In this document: one piece after another, positions 44,562 to 56,718 of the stretch | How the letters are laid out: every line of letters begins with the position of its first letter | Position numbering within the stretch: the stretch's first letter is position 1 | Assembly (NCBI GenBank): GCA_046331705.1 | Contig: JAXLQJ010000044.1 | Location: 1-64,000 of the forward strand | Length of the DNA: 64,000 nucleotides | Direction of reading: 5' to 3' | Origin: JADJOY01 sp046331705 [NCBI: bacterium] | GTDB taxonomy: Bacteria; JADJOY01 | Translations under genes and position numbers: made by a program | Notes under the pieces: model-generated | The model's database searches: none | What the model was told of the DNA's origin: nothing | The model's input: the letters and a program-made list of their open reading frames with translations, nothing else

Positions 44562-46361
44562 GTGAAAGTCGTCAGCGTGAGCACACTCCAGCATCCGGCG
44601 AACGATCGCGGCTGGGCACGGTGGGCCGTCGTGCTCGCCGGCGTGATCCCGCTGGTGGCGCTGGTGGTCGCGGTGTGGCGCTACGCCGTGAACGTCCTCT
44701 ATTGGGACGAATGGGCGGTCGCCACGGTGCTGCCCCGTTACCACCTCGGGCGGCTGCGCTGGATCGATCTGTTCGTCCAGCACAACGAGAGCCGGATGGT
44801 GGTGCCGCGGCTCTTGATCCTGGCGCTCGCCAACGCGAGCGGCGGCGACGTGCGCTCGGAGATGGCGGCGACCATCGCGCTCGCTTGCGTGGTGTCGGGC
44901 GGCGTGTGGGTCCTGGGACGTCGCACGCTTCCGTGCGGCGCGGGCACGCGCACCGCGATCTGGGCGTTGGCCAACCTGCTGATCTTCGGCTTGGTGCAGC
45001 ACGAGAACTGGCTGATGGGCATGCAGCTCGTGGCGGAGCTGCCGGTGGCGTGCCTCGTCGGTGGGCTGGTGATGGCCACCTCGGATCGATCCGTCGCCGC
45101 GCGCTTCGTCGCGTGCATGAGCTTGGCCACCGTGAGCACGTTCTCGATGGCGCACGGCGCGATCTGCTGGGTGCTGTTGCTACCGGCGTTGTGGGTGGAC
45201 GGGGCGCGCGTGACCACGGACGAACGCGCGCGGCGCGTGCGCTGGACCTGGATCTACGTCGCGGTCTTCGTCTCGACCCTGCTCGTCTACTTTCGCGATT
45301 ACCACAAGCCCGCCGGCCATCCCGGGCTGGACGAGGTGTTGCGTCAGCCCGCGTCCGCGCTCGCCTACGCGCTCTCGTTCCTCGGCCATCCGCTCATGGG
45401 CATCGGCATGCCGCGCTTGGGCTCGGCGATCGCCGCGGGCGTCGTCTCGCTGGTCGTGCTCGTGGCGATCGTGCTTCGGATCGCGCGGGCGAGCGACGCG
45501 CCGGCGCGACTCCATCGCGCGGCACCCTGGCTCGTCGTCACCGCCTATGCCCTCGGATCGGCGGCGATCACGACCCTCGGACGTCTGGGCTTCGGGCTCG
45601 AGCAATCGCTCGAGTCTCGCTACACGGCGTACTCGAGCTATCTGCCGCTCGCGATCCTCCATCTGCTGGTGATCGCGCGACCGCCGCGCTGGGCGAGCGT
45701 GACCGTGAGCGCCTGGATCGCGATCGCCAGTGTCTGCACCTCGATCGCCTCGCTCGACGACATGGCTCAGACGCGCATGCGCCGGCTGCAGGCGGCCGCC
45801 GTGCTGCGCATGAGCGCGGTGGTGACGCGCCCCGACGAGATCGCGCGCACGCTCTATCCGAACGTCGCGCAGTTCCAGCGCGTGGCGGCCAAGCTCGAGC
45901 AAGTCGGGATGATGTCGCCGCCGCGCCTCGCCGATCCGCATCTGGACCGGATCGCGGGCGAGACGAGCGCCGATGCGCCGAGCGGCTTCGTGGACACCGT
46001 CACGCGCGGGCCCGATGGCTCGCTCGACGTGATCGGCTGGGCCGTGTTGCGTGAAGACCGACGGCTCGCCGACGCGGTGGTGCTGAGCTACGACGACGAG
46101 CAAGGCCGTCCCGTGGCGTTCGATCTCACCACCGAGCGAAAGATCCGCGACGACGTCGCGGCGCGAGAAAACTGGCCTGGCTACGCGCGTTCCGGCTTCC
46201 ACGTCCGCGTTCCCGCCGACGCGACGAGCGAAACACGCGTGCCGACGATCCGCGCGTGGGCGTTCGATGCGATCTCCGGCAAGGCGTTCCCGCTCGAGCG
46301 AAGCGCGGCGTCCCCGTCGAACGCGCAACCGACGGAAGCGGCGAGCCCGGCGTCGGGCTGA
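44562..46361 (+). CDS. polytopic membrane protein of unknown function, glycosyltransferase-like topology
   Basis: 599 residues from GTG 44562, with an alternative GTG at 44577. About 11-12 membrane helices span residues 20-400, starting with WAVVLAGVIPLVALVVAVW and followed by a loop with YWDEWAVATVLPRYHLG. The acidic first loop, WDEW, and the overall layout resemble GT-C glycosyltransferases, but no specific family is recognised. The C-terminal about 180 residues are soluble and end in a beta-rich domain (GSLDVIGWAVLREDRRLADA). The gene has no close partners. Function unknown. Confidence 0.7.
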   Translation: MKVVSVSTLQHPANDRGWARWAVVLAGVIPLVALVVAVWRYAVNVLYWDEWAVATVLPRYHLGRLRWIDLFVQHNESRMVVPRLLILALANASGGDVRSEMAATIALACVVSGGVWVLGRRTLPCGAGTRTAIWALANLLIFGLVQHENWLMGMQLVAELPVACLVGGLVMATSDRSVAARFVACMSLATVSTFSMAHGAICWVLLLPALWVDGARVTTDERARRVRWTWIYVAVFVSTLLVYFRDYHKPAGHPGLDEVLRQPASALAYALSFLGHPLMGIGMPRLGSAIAAGVVSLVVLVAIVLRIARASDAPARLHRAAPWLVVTAYALGSAAITTLGRLGFGLEQSLESRYTAYSSYLPLAILHLLVIARPPRWASVTVSAWIAIASVCTSIASLDDMAQTRMRRLQAAAVLRMSAVVTRPDEIARTLYPNVAQFQRVAAKLEQVGMMSPPRLADPHLDRIAGETSADAPSGFVDTVTRGPDGSLDVIGWAVLREDRRLADAVVLSYDDEQGRPVAFDLTTERKIRDDVAARENWPGYARSGFHVRVPADATSETRVPTIRAWAFDAISGKAFPLERSAASPSNAQPTEAASPASG

Positions 46362-46395
46362 TCGAGACCGTGCGGCGGGCGCGCTTCGCCCAAGG

Positions 46396-47769
46396 TCAAT
46401 CGCAAGCGACGGCCGGTGAGCTCCCGGTCCACGAGCACGCATCGCCGAGCTGGAAGTCGTCCGCGAAGATCTCGTCGAGCACGACCTCGACGGCACCCGC
46501 GTCACATGCCGCTCCCTGCGGTCGCGTCGTCTCGCGCTGATCCGAGGCGAGGCAATTCGCGGCGACCGCGGCACCGACTGCCACGCTCGTGAGCCCCGGC
46601 ACGTGCGTCGACGTGCGACCGCCGTTTTGCGCCAGCGCGCCGAGCGCGAGCGCCACGCTCGAGACGCCGTGGCGATCCGTGTCGAGCGCGAAGCCGCAGG
46701 TATCGCCCGGGCTCTCGACGTTGCCGCCGTCGGAGCTCCACGACCCACCGTGCACGCAGGACCCGGTCAGCAGATCGTTGCGCAAGATCGTGGTGGGCGG
46801 GCCGTTGACCTGCACCTGACGAATCGCCGTTGCACCCGTGACCGCCGTGTTGCTCGCGATCGTCGAATGCACGATCGTCAGCGTGCCCGCGGTGTGGCTG
46901 ATCCCGCCGCCGTCGGCTCCGGCGTGGTTGCCGGTCACGGTGGAGTTCGAGAGCGTGAAGTTGCCGCCGATCTGGAACTCGATGCCTCCGCCCGGACCCG
47001 GCGTCTGATTGCCACTGATCGTCGAGCGCTCGATGAGCACGGTGGAAACCGGAAAGTCGTCGCCGACCAGCAAACCACCGCCGCGCGAGCTGGGGTGACC
47101 CGTCGCCACGTTGTCCGCCACCGTCGAGTCGCGCAGCGTGAGCGACGGAAACCACACCAATCCGCCGCCATGCCTCCCGGTGTTGCCGGAGATCACCACG
47201 CGCTCGATCACGCCGTCTCCCCCCTGCGCGTGCAGCCCACCCCCGCCGCTCTCCGAGAAGTTGCCGAGGATCTTCGAGTCCGTGAGCGTGAGGGTGCCGG
47301 CGTTCACCAGCCCGCCGCCCGCGGACGACGAGTGACCACCCGTCAGCGTCACCCCCGAGAGGATCTCGGTGTAGCGCGTGGATCCGGTGAGAATTCCCAT
47401 CGACAGAACGCGATCGATGCCGTTGCCGTCGATGATCGTGGTGTCCGCGCCGTCACCACGGATCTCGGTGGCGTAGAAGGCGTCGATGCTGCCGCCGGCG
47501 TTTCCGTTGCCGCTCGCCGGCGGCGGCAGCGTGAGCACGTACGTTCCCGCCGGCAGCAGGACGAGATCCATGTCGGTGCCGGCATTGGCCCGCTCCACCG
47601 CGCCGCGCAGCGAGCAATCGTTGGGCGCGTTGGTGCAGGCCGTGGCGGTGAGCACGTCGTCGGTGCGATCCACCTGGAACGTGGCGGCGGAAGCGCCGGT
47701 GGCGCACGCCACCCCAGCCATCGCGAGGCCGCCCATCACACGGCGAATCGAGCCGAACGAACGACACAT
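46396..47769 (-). CDS. CSLREA-type secreted parallel beta-helix protein
   Basis: 457 residues from ATG 47767-47769. A signal peptide (about 1-28, ending ATGASA) is followed by FQVDRTDDVLTATACT and NDCSLRGAVERANAG, the CSLREA-type motif found at the start of secreted beta-helix proteins. Right-handed beta-helix rungs fill 90-330 (ILSGVTLTGGHSSS, GGGLVNAGTLTLTDSKI, LIERSTISGNQTPGPGGG). The C-terminus has EIFADDFQLGDACSW, a variant of the FADGFESGD-type tail seen on many exported proteins. It is probably a surface or secreted protein of unknown ligand. Confidence 0.88.
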   Translation of the reverse strand: MCRSFGSIRRVMGGLAMAGVACATGASAATFQVDRTDDVLTATACTNAPNDCSLRGAVERANAGTDMDLVLLPAGTYVLTLPPPASGNGNAGGSIDAFYATEIRGDGADTTIIDGNGIDRVLSMGILTGSTRYTEILSGVTLTGGHSSSAGGGLVNAGTLTLTDSKILGNFSESGGGGLHAQGGDGVIERVVISGNTGRHGGGLVWFPSLTLRDSTVADNVATGHPSSRGGGLLVGDDFPVSTVLIERSTISGNQTPGPGGGIEFQIGGNFTLSNSTVTGNHAGADGGGISHTAGTLTIVHSTIASNTAVTGATAIRQVQVNGPPTTILRNDLLTGSCVHGGSWSSDGGNVESPGDTCGFALDTDRHGVSSVALALGALAQNGGRTSTHVPGLTSVAVGAAVAANCLASDQRETTRPQGAACDAGAVEVVLDEIFADDFQLGDACSWTGSSPAVACD

Positions 47770-47914
47770 GGCAGCGCCTCTCCCGCCCACCCGGAGCACG
47801 CGCGGCGACCGCCGCGGAACGACGCTCCCCGCGCTCCGGAGGAATCCCAGGATTCTGCGCATCGCCGCGAGTGGCACGCAACCCGCGCGACGCGACCGGC
47901 GCGGCGGCGCGAGC

Positions 47915-48919
47915 TCAACGCTGAGGATTCGCGGTGGGCGGCATGGGAACCGCGAGGTCGGGCACGAAGGACTGCATCAGCTCGAGCTGGCTCTCTTGGG
48001 TCTTGCGCCACGCCTCGAGCTTGCCGAGCTGATCCGCGTCGAGCAGGCCCGTGAGCTGCGCCGTCGCCGCGTCGAGCTGCTTGCGCCGCAGCTCGACCAT
48101 CTTGGTCATCATCGCCTTGGTGCTGGTCTGGCCGGGCGCGGAGAGCTCCTTCGCCCACTCCTGTGAATCGGCAGCATCCGGGACGAACGTGCCGAGGACG
48201 CCGAAGCCGCCCTTGCGCATGATGGCCTCGACCTGGCCACGCTGGTCGTCGCGCAGCCCGACGTCGCGCGCGAAGAACGAGAACTCGCTGCGGAACGCGG
48301 TCTCCTTTTGCTCCTCGAGCTCGCGTGATTTGGCCGCCTGGTAATCCCGATAGCGGGCCGCGCCGAGGATGCGCTCGATCTCCCGCTCGCTGTCGGTGAG
48401 CGCGCCGGTGGAGTCGCGCGGGTCGACTTTCTCACCGCTCATCAGACGTCGCGCCATGTCCTGACCCTGCTTGGCGCGATCCAGCAGCAGCTTCTCGAGA
48501 TCCTCGCGCTCGCGCGGCGTGAGCTTCACCGCGCGATCGATCTGCGCGAGCTCCTGCTCGACCATCTGCTTCTGGACCTGGTCGAGAAAGCCGCTCTGCA
48601 TCACCGCGGCGAAGAGATCCTTGGGCGCGCTTCCATCGGCGGGTACGGGAGAGGCCGCGGGTGCTGCCGCCGGGGATCCACGGTTCACCGCGGCGCCCGG
48701 GGTGGGTGCCGCGGGCTGCGCGTCGCTCGCCATCGCCGTTTCCAGCGAGTCGAGCCGCTTCTCCAGATCGTCGAGCGCCGCCTTCATCTCGATCTGGATC
48801 TTTCGCGAGCGCCCCAGCTCGTCGGCGAGGCGCGTTCGCTCGCCCTCCTCCCAGGCGATCGCGCCCGCCGCACCGAGCGTCACGAGAACCAGCAAGACCC
48901 AGGCGATTCGTCCCGACAT
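47915..48919 (-). CDS. hypothetical membrane-anchored coiled-coil protein
   Basis: 334 residues from ATG 48917-48919; another ATG lies four codons upstream. One N-terminal helix (about 6-22) is followed by a coiled coil (about 28-62, ERTRLADELGRSRKIQIEMK), an alanine/proline linker (about 65-95) and a charged helical domain with repeated RxxLxxLLxxxQ-like patterns (KLTPREREDLEKLLLDRAK, LTGLLDADQLGKLEAW). The latter resembles the helical periplasmic Spy/CpxP-like or Hsp-type sensors, but the match is weak. It has no operon partner with known function. Confidence 0.6.
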   Translation of the reverse strand: MSGRIAWVLLVLVTLGAAGAIAWEEGERTRLADELGRSRKIQIEMKAALDDLEKRLDSLETAMASDAQPAAPTPGAAVNRGSPAAAPAASPVPADGSAPKDLFAAVMQSGFLDQVQKQMVEQELAQIDRAVKLTPREREDLEKLLLDRAKQGQDMARRLMSGEKVDPRDSTGALTDSEREIERILGAARYRDYQAAKSRELEEQKETAFRSEFSFFARDVGLRDDQRGQVEAIMRKGGFGVLGTFVPDAADSQEWAKELSAPGQTSTKAMMTKMVELRRKQLDAATAQLTGLLDADQLGKLEAWRKTQESQLELMQSFVPDLAVPMPPTANPQR

Positions 48920-49205
48920 CGGCTCCCCCACGCACCGCGGATCGCTGCGCGCGCGAGTCTACGCGATGTCCCCCGCGGGCACCGCTCGCGCCGCGGCGGC
49001 TCGATTCGGCGCCCCGGAGAGGACGGTGGCCCGAATCGCGCGCGAACCACCGGGGTCGCGTCCACGCGAAAGCCACGCCGAGGTCACGGCAGCGCCGGTT
49101 TGGCGCCACGCGGGGCGCGACGCGCGTCACATGTGCGAATGATTTCACCGTGAATTCATCTACGGCTCATTCCGGTTTGACGGGGCGCGCCTACGGTGTG
49201 CGCCC

Positions 49206-50057
49206 ATGAACGACACGACGATCCCCAACGAGCTGCTCACCTGGGAACCCTTCGACTTCCGCGACGCGGCGCGCGGCAGCGCGATCGCTAGCGCGGAACG
49301 CGCGACGTTCGCGCTCGGTCACGACGCGCCGACGCTCGCCGAGTGGCTGCGCGCCCGCGCCCGGCTGCTGCGCTTCGCCGGCATCACCAGCGCGGCGACC
49401 GCGGGGCTCGCGGCCCGCAGCGCGCTCGGCGTCGGCGCGATCGCCAAGTCCGCGCTCCTCGCGCACGCGTGGGCCGAGCGCGTGGTGACACAGCTGGATC
49501 TCGAGCTCCGGATCGTCGGCGCGGCTCCGCCGCCAGGCACGCTGATCGTGGCGAACCACCGCTCGTACGTCGACATCGCCGCGGTGCTCGCGGCGGCACC
49601 CGCGATCTTCCTCGCCAAGGTCGAGGTCGGAAGCTGGCCCGTGCTCGGCCTGGGGGCCCGGATCGCGCACACGATCTTCGTGTGCCGCGAGGATCCGGCG
49701 AGCCGCAAGCAAGCCATCGCTTCCATGCAGCGCGTGCTCGACCAGGGCACCAGCGTCGCGCTCTTCCCCGAGGGAACCACCACCAAGCGGCCGGGGATGC
49801 TGCCGTTCCACCCGGGCTCGTTCCGGATGGCGGCGTCCCGCGGCTACCGCGTGACGCCCATGGCCCTCGTCTACCCCCATGCGGAGGACGCGTGGGTGGA
49901 CGACGAGAGCTTCGTCTCTCACTTCCTGCGCCGGTGTGGGCAGCGCTGCCTGCGCGTCTCGCTCCACATCGGACCGACGTTTCAGGACGACGACCCCAAC
50001 CGTCTCAAAGCGCGCGCCGAGGAGTGGATTCTCGGCCGCATTGGAGGACACCGATGA
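49206..50057 (+). CDS. 1-acyl-sn-glycerol-3-phosphate acyltransferase-like (PlsC family)
   Basis: 283 residues from ATG 49206. The acyltransferase block I is NHRSYVD (H118, D123), block III-type FPEGTT at 187-192, and FHPGSFRMA follows, so catalysis should be intact. A hydrophobic segment (about 55-90) anchors it to the membrane. The stop overlaps the GNAT-like gene's start in ATGA, with GGAGG upstream, so the two are coupled. Family members acylate lysophosphatidic acid or, as in ornithine-lipid synthesis, lyso-ornithine lipid. Confidence 0.9.
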   Translation: MNDTTIPNELLTWEPFDFRDAARGSAIASAERATFALGHDAPTLAEWLRARARLLRFAGITSAATAGLAARSALGVGAIAKSALLAHAWAERVVTQLDLELRIVGAAPPPGTLIVANHRSYVDIAAVLAAAPAIFLAKVEVGSWPVLGLGARIAHTIFVCREDPASRKQAIASMQRVLDQGTSVALFPEGTTTKRPGMLPFHPGSFRMAASRGYRVTPMALVYPHAEDAWVDDESFVSHFLRRCGQRCLRVSLHIGPTFQDDDPNRLKARAEEWILGRIGGHR

Positions 50058-50956
50058 GCACCGTCAACCACGGCAAGCGATCGCGGTACCGCATCGAGAT
50101 GCTCCATCGCCCCGGATTGCGCCTTTCGGAAGCCGATCTCGCGCGGCTGGTCGCGAACGTCCGCACCGTCGCCGCCGAGTGCTTCGACGAGGTCCCCGAC
50201 TACCAGTGCATGCGCGGCACGCGCGCGGAGCTCTCGGACAAGGTGATGACGCTCGCCTGGCGCGCCGACGGCACGCTCGCCGGCTTCTGCTCGGCCGTGC
50301 TGTTGCCGGTGCCAGGCGTGGGCGAGGTGCTGCATCTCGGGCTCACGTGCGTGTCGCAGCGCGACCGCAGCTCCGGCCTCACCCACCGGCTGACGTCCAA
50401 GCTCACGATCCGGTACCTGCTGCGGCACCGGCCGTTGAGCCGGGTGTGGGTGACGAACGTCGCCTGCGTGCTCTCGAGCCTCGCGAACGTGGGCCGCCAC
50501 TTCGATCGGGTCTATCCCTCGCCCGAGGGCCCCGAGACGGCCACGACGACCCATCGCCGGATCGCCGAGGCCATCGACACGCTCTACCGCGACAAGATCT
50601 ACATCCGCAGCGACGCGGAGCTCGATCGCGACGCCTTCGTGTTCCGCGGCAGCGTCCGCGGCACCGTGTTCCAGAAGGACGAAGGCGACCCCCGCTACCA
50701 CCATCGCGACGCCGCCAGCAACGCGTTCTACTCGTCGCTGCTGAGCTTCGAGGACGGCGACGAGGTCTTGCAGATCGGCTCGATGAGCTTGCTCACCGGC
50801 TTGCGCTACCTGCGTCGCAAGCGCGCGGCGGCGCCCGCGCGCGCCCGCCGCGCGATCGTGCCGCGCGTCCCGCGCGTCCCCACCACCGAGATCGCGCCGA
50901 CCGTTCCACTCTGGTCGGCCCCCGAAGCGGTCGACCGACCCGCGCCGCGAGCCTGA
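50054..50956 (+). CDS. GNAT-like acyltransferase, unknown substrate
   Basis: 300 residues from ATG 50054, with GGAGG 6 nt upstream. The core resembles a GNAT fold: LAWRADGTLAGFCSAVLLPV as strand and turn, then EVLHLGLTCVSQRDRSSGLTHRLTSKL as the acyl-CoA-type pyrophosphate loop and helix. VWVTNVACVLSSLANVGRHFD follows. The C-terminal 100 residues are not recognised. It is translated with a PlsC-type O-acyltransferase, an arrangement expected of a two-step lipid assembly (N-acylation then O-acylation). That pathway is inference. Confidence 0.65.
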   Translation: MSTVNHGKRSRYRIEMLHRPGLRLSEADLARLVANVRTVAAECFDEVPDYQCMRGTRAELSDKVMTLAWRADGTLAGFCSAVLLPVPGVGEVLHLGLTCVSQRDRSSGLTHRLTSKLTIRYLLRHRPLSRVWVTNVACVLSSLANVGRHFDRVYPSPEGPETATTTHRRIAEAIDTLYRDKIYIRSDAELDRDAFVFRGSVRGTVFQKDEGDPRYHHRDAASNAFYSSLLSFEDGDEVLQIGSMSLLTGLRYLRRKRAAAPARARRAIVPRVPRVPTTEIAPTVPLWSAPEAVDRPAPRA

Positions 50957-51120
50957 GCACGCACCTTCGCGTGCTCGACGCGCCGCGTCCGCGCCCGAGC
51001 GCGCGGGCGCGGCGCATGTTTCGTTGACGATCTCCGACCTCGTCCGTATCGTGGCCGCACGCTTCGCGGCGTGTCGCGACGGAGTCTGCGACGGTCGCCG
51101 AGCACGACGCGAGTGATGGC

Positions 51121-53418
<2,298 letters not shown>

Positions 53419-53435
53419 GCGAGCTCGGCGCGCGC

Positions 53436-55280
53436 TCAGCGGATCTCGAGGTCGATGCGGCCGAGCTCCTCGTCGACACGCACCAGCGTCACGTCGAGCG
53501 GCGTGCCGAGCGCCACGCCACCCTTGGGCAACGATTCGCTCGCGATCGTCCCCGTGATTCCCATGCCCTCGAGCTGCACGACCACGCCGAACGACTTGAT
53601 CGAGACCACGTTGCCGCGGAATCGCTCGCCGATGCGCCCCGCCAGCCAGCGCGCCGCGACCATCTGCAGCCGCTCGATCTCGGCACGTCGCGCGGCGTAG
53701 GCCGAACGATTCAGGTCGGTCGCGAGCGCTTCGAGCGTGGGATCGGCGGTGGTGGCATCGCGCCGGCCCGCGAGGAACCGCTTCACCGCACGGTGCACCA
53801 CCAGATCCGCGTAGCGCCGGATCGGCGAGGTGAAGTGGAGATAGCGCGGCGCCGCGAGCCCGAAGTGCGGCGCGGCCTTGGGGCTGTAGCGCGCGGGGCC
53901 GAGCACGCCGAGCATCGCCGTGCGCATCGCCGGCTCCACCGAGGTACCGCGATACTGCGCCTCGAACGCCGCCAGACCGAGCGGGGTGAGCGTCTCGGCG
54001 AAGCCCGGCTCGAAGCCCGAGTTCCGCGCCAGCTCCGCGAGCGTTTCCACGCGCTCGCGATCGGGCTGATCGTGGACGCGAAAGAGCGCGGGCAAGCCGC
54101 GGTCGATGAGCCACGAAGCCACGGCCTCGTTGGCCGCGACCATCAATCGCTCGACCAGGCGATGGGCGCTGGTCTCACCGCGCGTGACGATGCCGGTCGG
54201 CTCGCGCGTGTCGGCGTCGAGCCGCACCGAGGCCTCTTCGCGGAAGAAGGCGCTCGTGCCGCCGCGTGCGGCGCGCACCACCGAGAGCCGCGCGGCGGCG
54301 GTACGCAGCCAGCGCAAGCAAGCGAGCACCTCGGCGCTCAGCTCGCCCGTCTCGCCATGCTCGAGATACGCGGCGACCTGGTCGTACGTGAGCCGTGCGT
54401 GCGATCGAATCACCGACTCGGCGACGTCCACCGCCACGACGTCGCCTTCGGGCCCGACGCGCAGCTCCACGGTCAGCGCCAACCGATCCTGACCCGGGAC
54501 CAAGCTCGCGCGCAGCTCGCTCACCTCGGGTGGCAGCATCGGGATGACGCGGCCGACGAGGTAGACGCTGGTGCCGCGCGCGCGGGCCTCGCGGTCGAGG
54601 GCGCTCTCCGCGGGCACCGCGGCGTCGACGTCGGCGATCGAGATCAGCACCCGCACCGCACCGTCGTCCTGGGCCGGCAGCACCGCCAGCGCGTCGTCGA
54701 TGTCGCGGGTCTCGGCCGAGTCGATGGTGACCGTGGGCACGTCGCGCAGATCCCGTCGGCCGCGGACGTCGAGACGCCGGCCACCGCGCTTGGCTTGCGT
54801 GACGCACGCGCTCGGAAAATCCCCGCGAATCCCGTGACGAACGAGCACGCGCTCGATGCTCGCCTCGCTCGCGGCCACCGAGCGCTCGAAGCGCGCCGTG
54901 GCGCCGTCGATGCTCGCGACCACCGCGGCGCCGTCGGGGAGATCGCGCGGCGCGCCTTCCAACGGCCAATCGGTGTTGGCGACCACGCGGTCGACGCGCA
55001 GGAACGCGCGCCCCGAGCGACGCGTGAGCGACCCGAAGAGCTCGCTCCGCGTGCGCTCGAGGAGCTTGAGATGCTGAGCGGAATAGCGCTCGGGCTGGCT
55101 CTCGAGGACTCGCGCCTCGACGCGATCGCCCTCGAGGAACCGGTTCAGGTCGGGCGGCGCCACGAACGCGGAGCGGGCCTCGGCCCCTTCGAGGTTGAGA
55201 AAACCGAATCCGCGCGGATGAACGGAGATCCGACCGATCGCGGGGACGGCGTGCGACTTGGGACGCTCGGCGGGCTTCAT
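53436..55280 (-). CDS. rnr: RNase R / RNase II-family 3'-5' exoribonuclease
   Basis: A 614-residue protein. Cold-shock-type domain near the start (GRISVHPRGFGFLNLEG), then the RNB catalytic domain with TIDSAETRDIDDALAV, whose aspartates bind magnesium, HFTSPIRRYADLVVHRAV, and the C-terminal S1 domain (GNVVSIKSFGVVVQLEGMGI). It is shorter than E. coli RNase R, lacking the long N- and C-terminal tails. It degrades structured RNA processively from the 3' end. It starts at ATG 55278-55280, about 70 bp from the next gene's stop, on the same strand. Confidence 0.92.
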   Translation of the reverse strand: MKPAERPKSHAVPAIGRISVHPRGFGFLNLEGAEARSAFVAPPDLNRFLEGDRVEARVLESQPERYSAQHLKLLERTRSELFGSLTRRSGRAFLRVDRVVANTDWPLEGAPRDLPDGAAVVASIDGATARFERSVAASEASIERVLVRHGIRGDFPSACVTQAKRGGRRLDVRGRRDLRDVPTVTIDSAETRDIDDALAVLPAQDDGAVRVLISIADVDAAVPAESALDREARARGTSVYLVGRVIPMLPPEVSELRASLVPGQDRLALTVELRVGPEGDVVAVDVAESVIRSHARLTYDQVAAYLEHGETGELSAEVLACLRWLRTAAARLSVVRAARGGTSAFFREEASVRLDADTREPTGIVTRGETSAHRLVERLMVAANEAVASWLIDRGLPALFRVHDQPDRERVETLAELARNSGFEPGFAETLTPLGLAAFEAQYRGTSVEPAMRTAMLGVLGPARYSPKAAPHFGLAAPRYLHFTSPIRRYADLVVHRAVKRFLAGRRDATTADPTLEALATDLNRSAYAARRAEIERLQMVAARWLAGRIGERFRGNVVSIKSFGVVVQLEGMGITGTIASESLPKGGVALGTPLDVTLVRVDEELGRIDLEIR

Positions 55281-55353
55281 GGGGCCGAAGGATAGCGGCG
55301 CCGCCGACGCCGCAGAAACGCGCGTGGCCGGGACGATGGTCGCGCTCGCCGGA

Positions 55354-56529
55354 TCAGCCCGCGCCCGTGTCGGATGCGGCCTGCGCGGTGTCGCGCACGG
55401 CCTGCACTTCCGCCGCCGTCGCGTCGCGCCAGATCCCGAGCTTGCGACGGCGCTCGATGGCCTGCGGCCGCAAGCGCAGCGAGGTGACGAGCTTCCCCGC
55501 GAGATTGAAGACGTGGGCGCGCCCGCGCTCGCCGAGCGCCACCACGGTGCCGTGGCGCGTGTCGATCAAGATCGCGTCGTCGCTCGCACGCACCAGGTCG
55601 CGCACGGCCATGCGCGTCGGTCGATCGCCCTCCTCGTGGCGCGTGGCCGCGTGCGAGGTGCGGCGCGCCTTGGCCCGATCGCCTTGCTCGAGGCGCCTGG
55701 CGATGCCCTTGAGCAGCCCGTCGATGCGCGACTGCGGCCCCTCGGCGCCGCGGGTCCGCTTCTTCGGCGCCCGCTCGATCTGCTCCAGGACGGTCTGCGC
55801 CCAGCGCGCGGTGGCCGCCCACGGCACCGGATCGGTCTGGGTGGCCAGCGATGCGAGCGGCTCGCCGCACGGACCGATGCCCACGACGTTGAGCGAGAGC
55901 CGGCGACGCGCGCCGGGCACCTGCGTCGAGATCACCTGCAGGCTGATCGCGAGCGGCGCCGGGAGACCCGAGCGATCGGGCGCACGGTAGTAACCCGCGC
56001 ACACCTGACCGTGGACGCGGAAGCCGGTGGCGACATCGCGAAACTCGGGCAGCAGCTCGCTCGCGAGCTCGCGCCCGCCGAGCACCACGACCACCAGCTC
56101 GCGGCGCTCGGCATAGAGCTTCTCGATCCGCGGGTCCTTGCGCTCGAGGAGCAGCTGGCCGAAGTCGCCGAAGCGCGGCTGGCCGGTGGGACCGTAACCG
56201 CGGAACACCTCGCGGCTCTCGACCGGCGAGCTGTGCTCGCAATCGGCGGCGGCGCAGCGAAGGCAATAGGCGTGGCCGGGGCGGGCCAGGCTGCGCGCGG
56301 CGACCAACGACCGGATGCCCGCGTCGAGGGCTCGACCGAGATCGCCGGCGACCTCGACGCGCGTGGCCTCGTCGCCGCCGATCGGCAGCGCGAGCCGCAG
56401 CTCGATGCGCTGCCCTCGACCGCGAGCGAGATGCCCAGCGGGATGGCCGAGGATCCGCTCGCGCGCCTCCTCCTCGAGAAGCCGCGCGACCTGCTGCAGC
56501 CGAGGGCCCACTGCGCGGCGATCCGGCAT
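55354..56529 (-). CDS. hypothetical protein with SWIM-like zinc-finger motif
   Basis: 391 residues from ATG 56527-56529, with GAGGAG 8 nt upstream. Near residue 90, HAYCLRCAAADCEHSSP has the C-x2-C-x4-C-x-H pattern of a SWIM-type zinc finger. Before it lies RLALPIGGDEATRVEVAGDL, a ligand-binding-like strand pair. The C-terminal third is basic (APKKRTRGAEGPQSR, RRLEQGDRAKARRTSH), suggesting nucleic-acid contact. The rest is not recognised. SWIM proteins often bind DNA or protein. It is the gene immediately upstream of rnr on the same strand, which weakly suggests an RNA or DNA role. Confidence 0.6.
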   Translation of the reverse strand: MPDRRAVGPRLQQVARLLEEEARERILGHPAGHLARGRGQRIELRLALPIGGDEATRVEVAGDLGRALDAGIRSLVAARSLARPGHAYCLRCAAADCEHSSPVESREVFRGYGPTGQPRFGDFGQLLLERKDPRIEKLYAERRELVVVVLGGRELASELLPEFRDVATGFRVHGQVCAGYYRAPDRSGLPAPLAISLQVISTQVPGARRRLSLNVVGIGPCGEPLASLATQTDPVPWAATARWAQTVLEQIERAPKKRTRGAEGPQSRIDGLLKGIARRLEQGDRAKARRTSHAATRHEEGDRPTRMAVRDLVRASDDAILIDTRHGTVVALGERGRAHVFNLAGKLVTSLRLRPQAIERRRKLGIWRDATAAEVQAVRDTAQAASDTGAG

Positions 56530-56718
56530 CGCGACCACTCCTCACCCAGCACGCGAGTCGCTCGCGGCGGCGTCGGCGCCAGGGTAGCGCCTCGGCCCGG
56601 GTCCTCGCGATCCCGATCGCAACGTCCCGCTCGCGACGATGCCGCCCACGGTGGTTGCGGGGGAGGGGCGACCATGCAAGCATCGGCGCCCGTCACCCGA
56701 AAACCGAGGAGCATCGAG

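Noticed and set aside
55258-56718. The 487 codons open upstream of the beta-helix/cytochrome start.
   Set aside because: This part is antisense to the SWIM-like gene and has no motif. A ribosome-binding site and signal peptide mark the true start at 56719.
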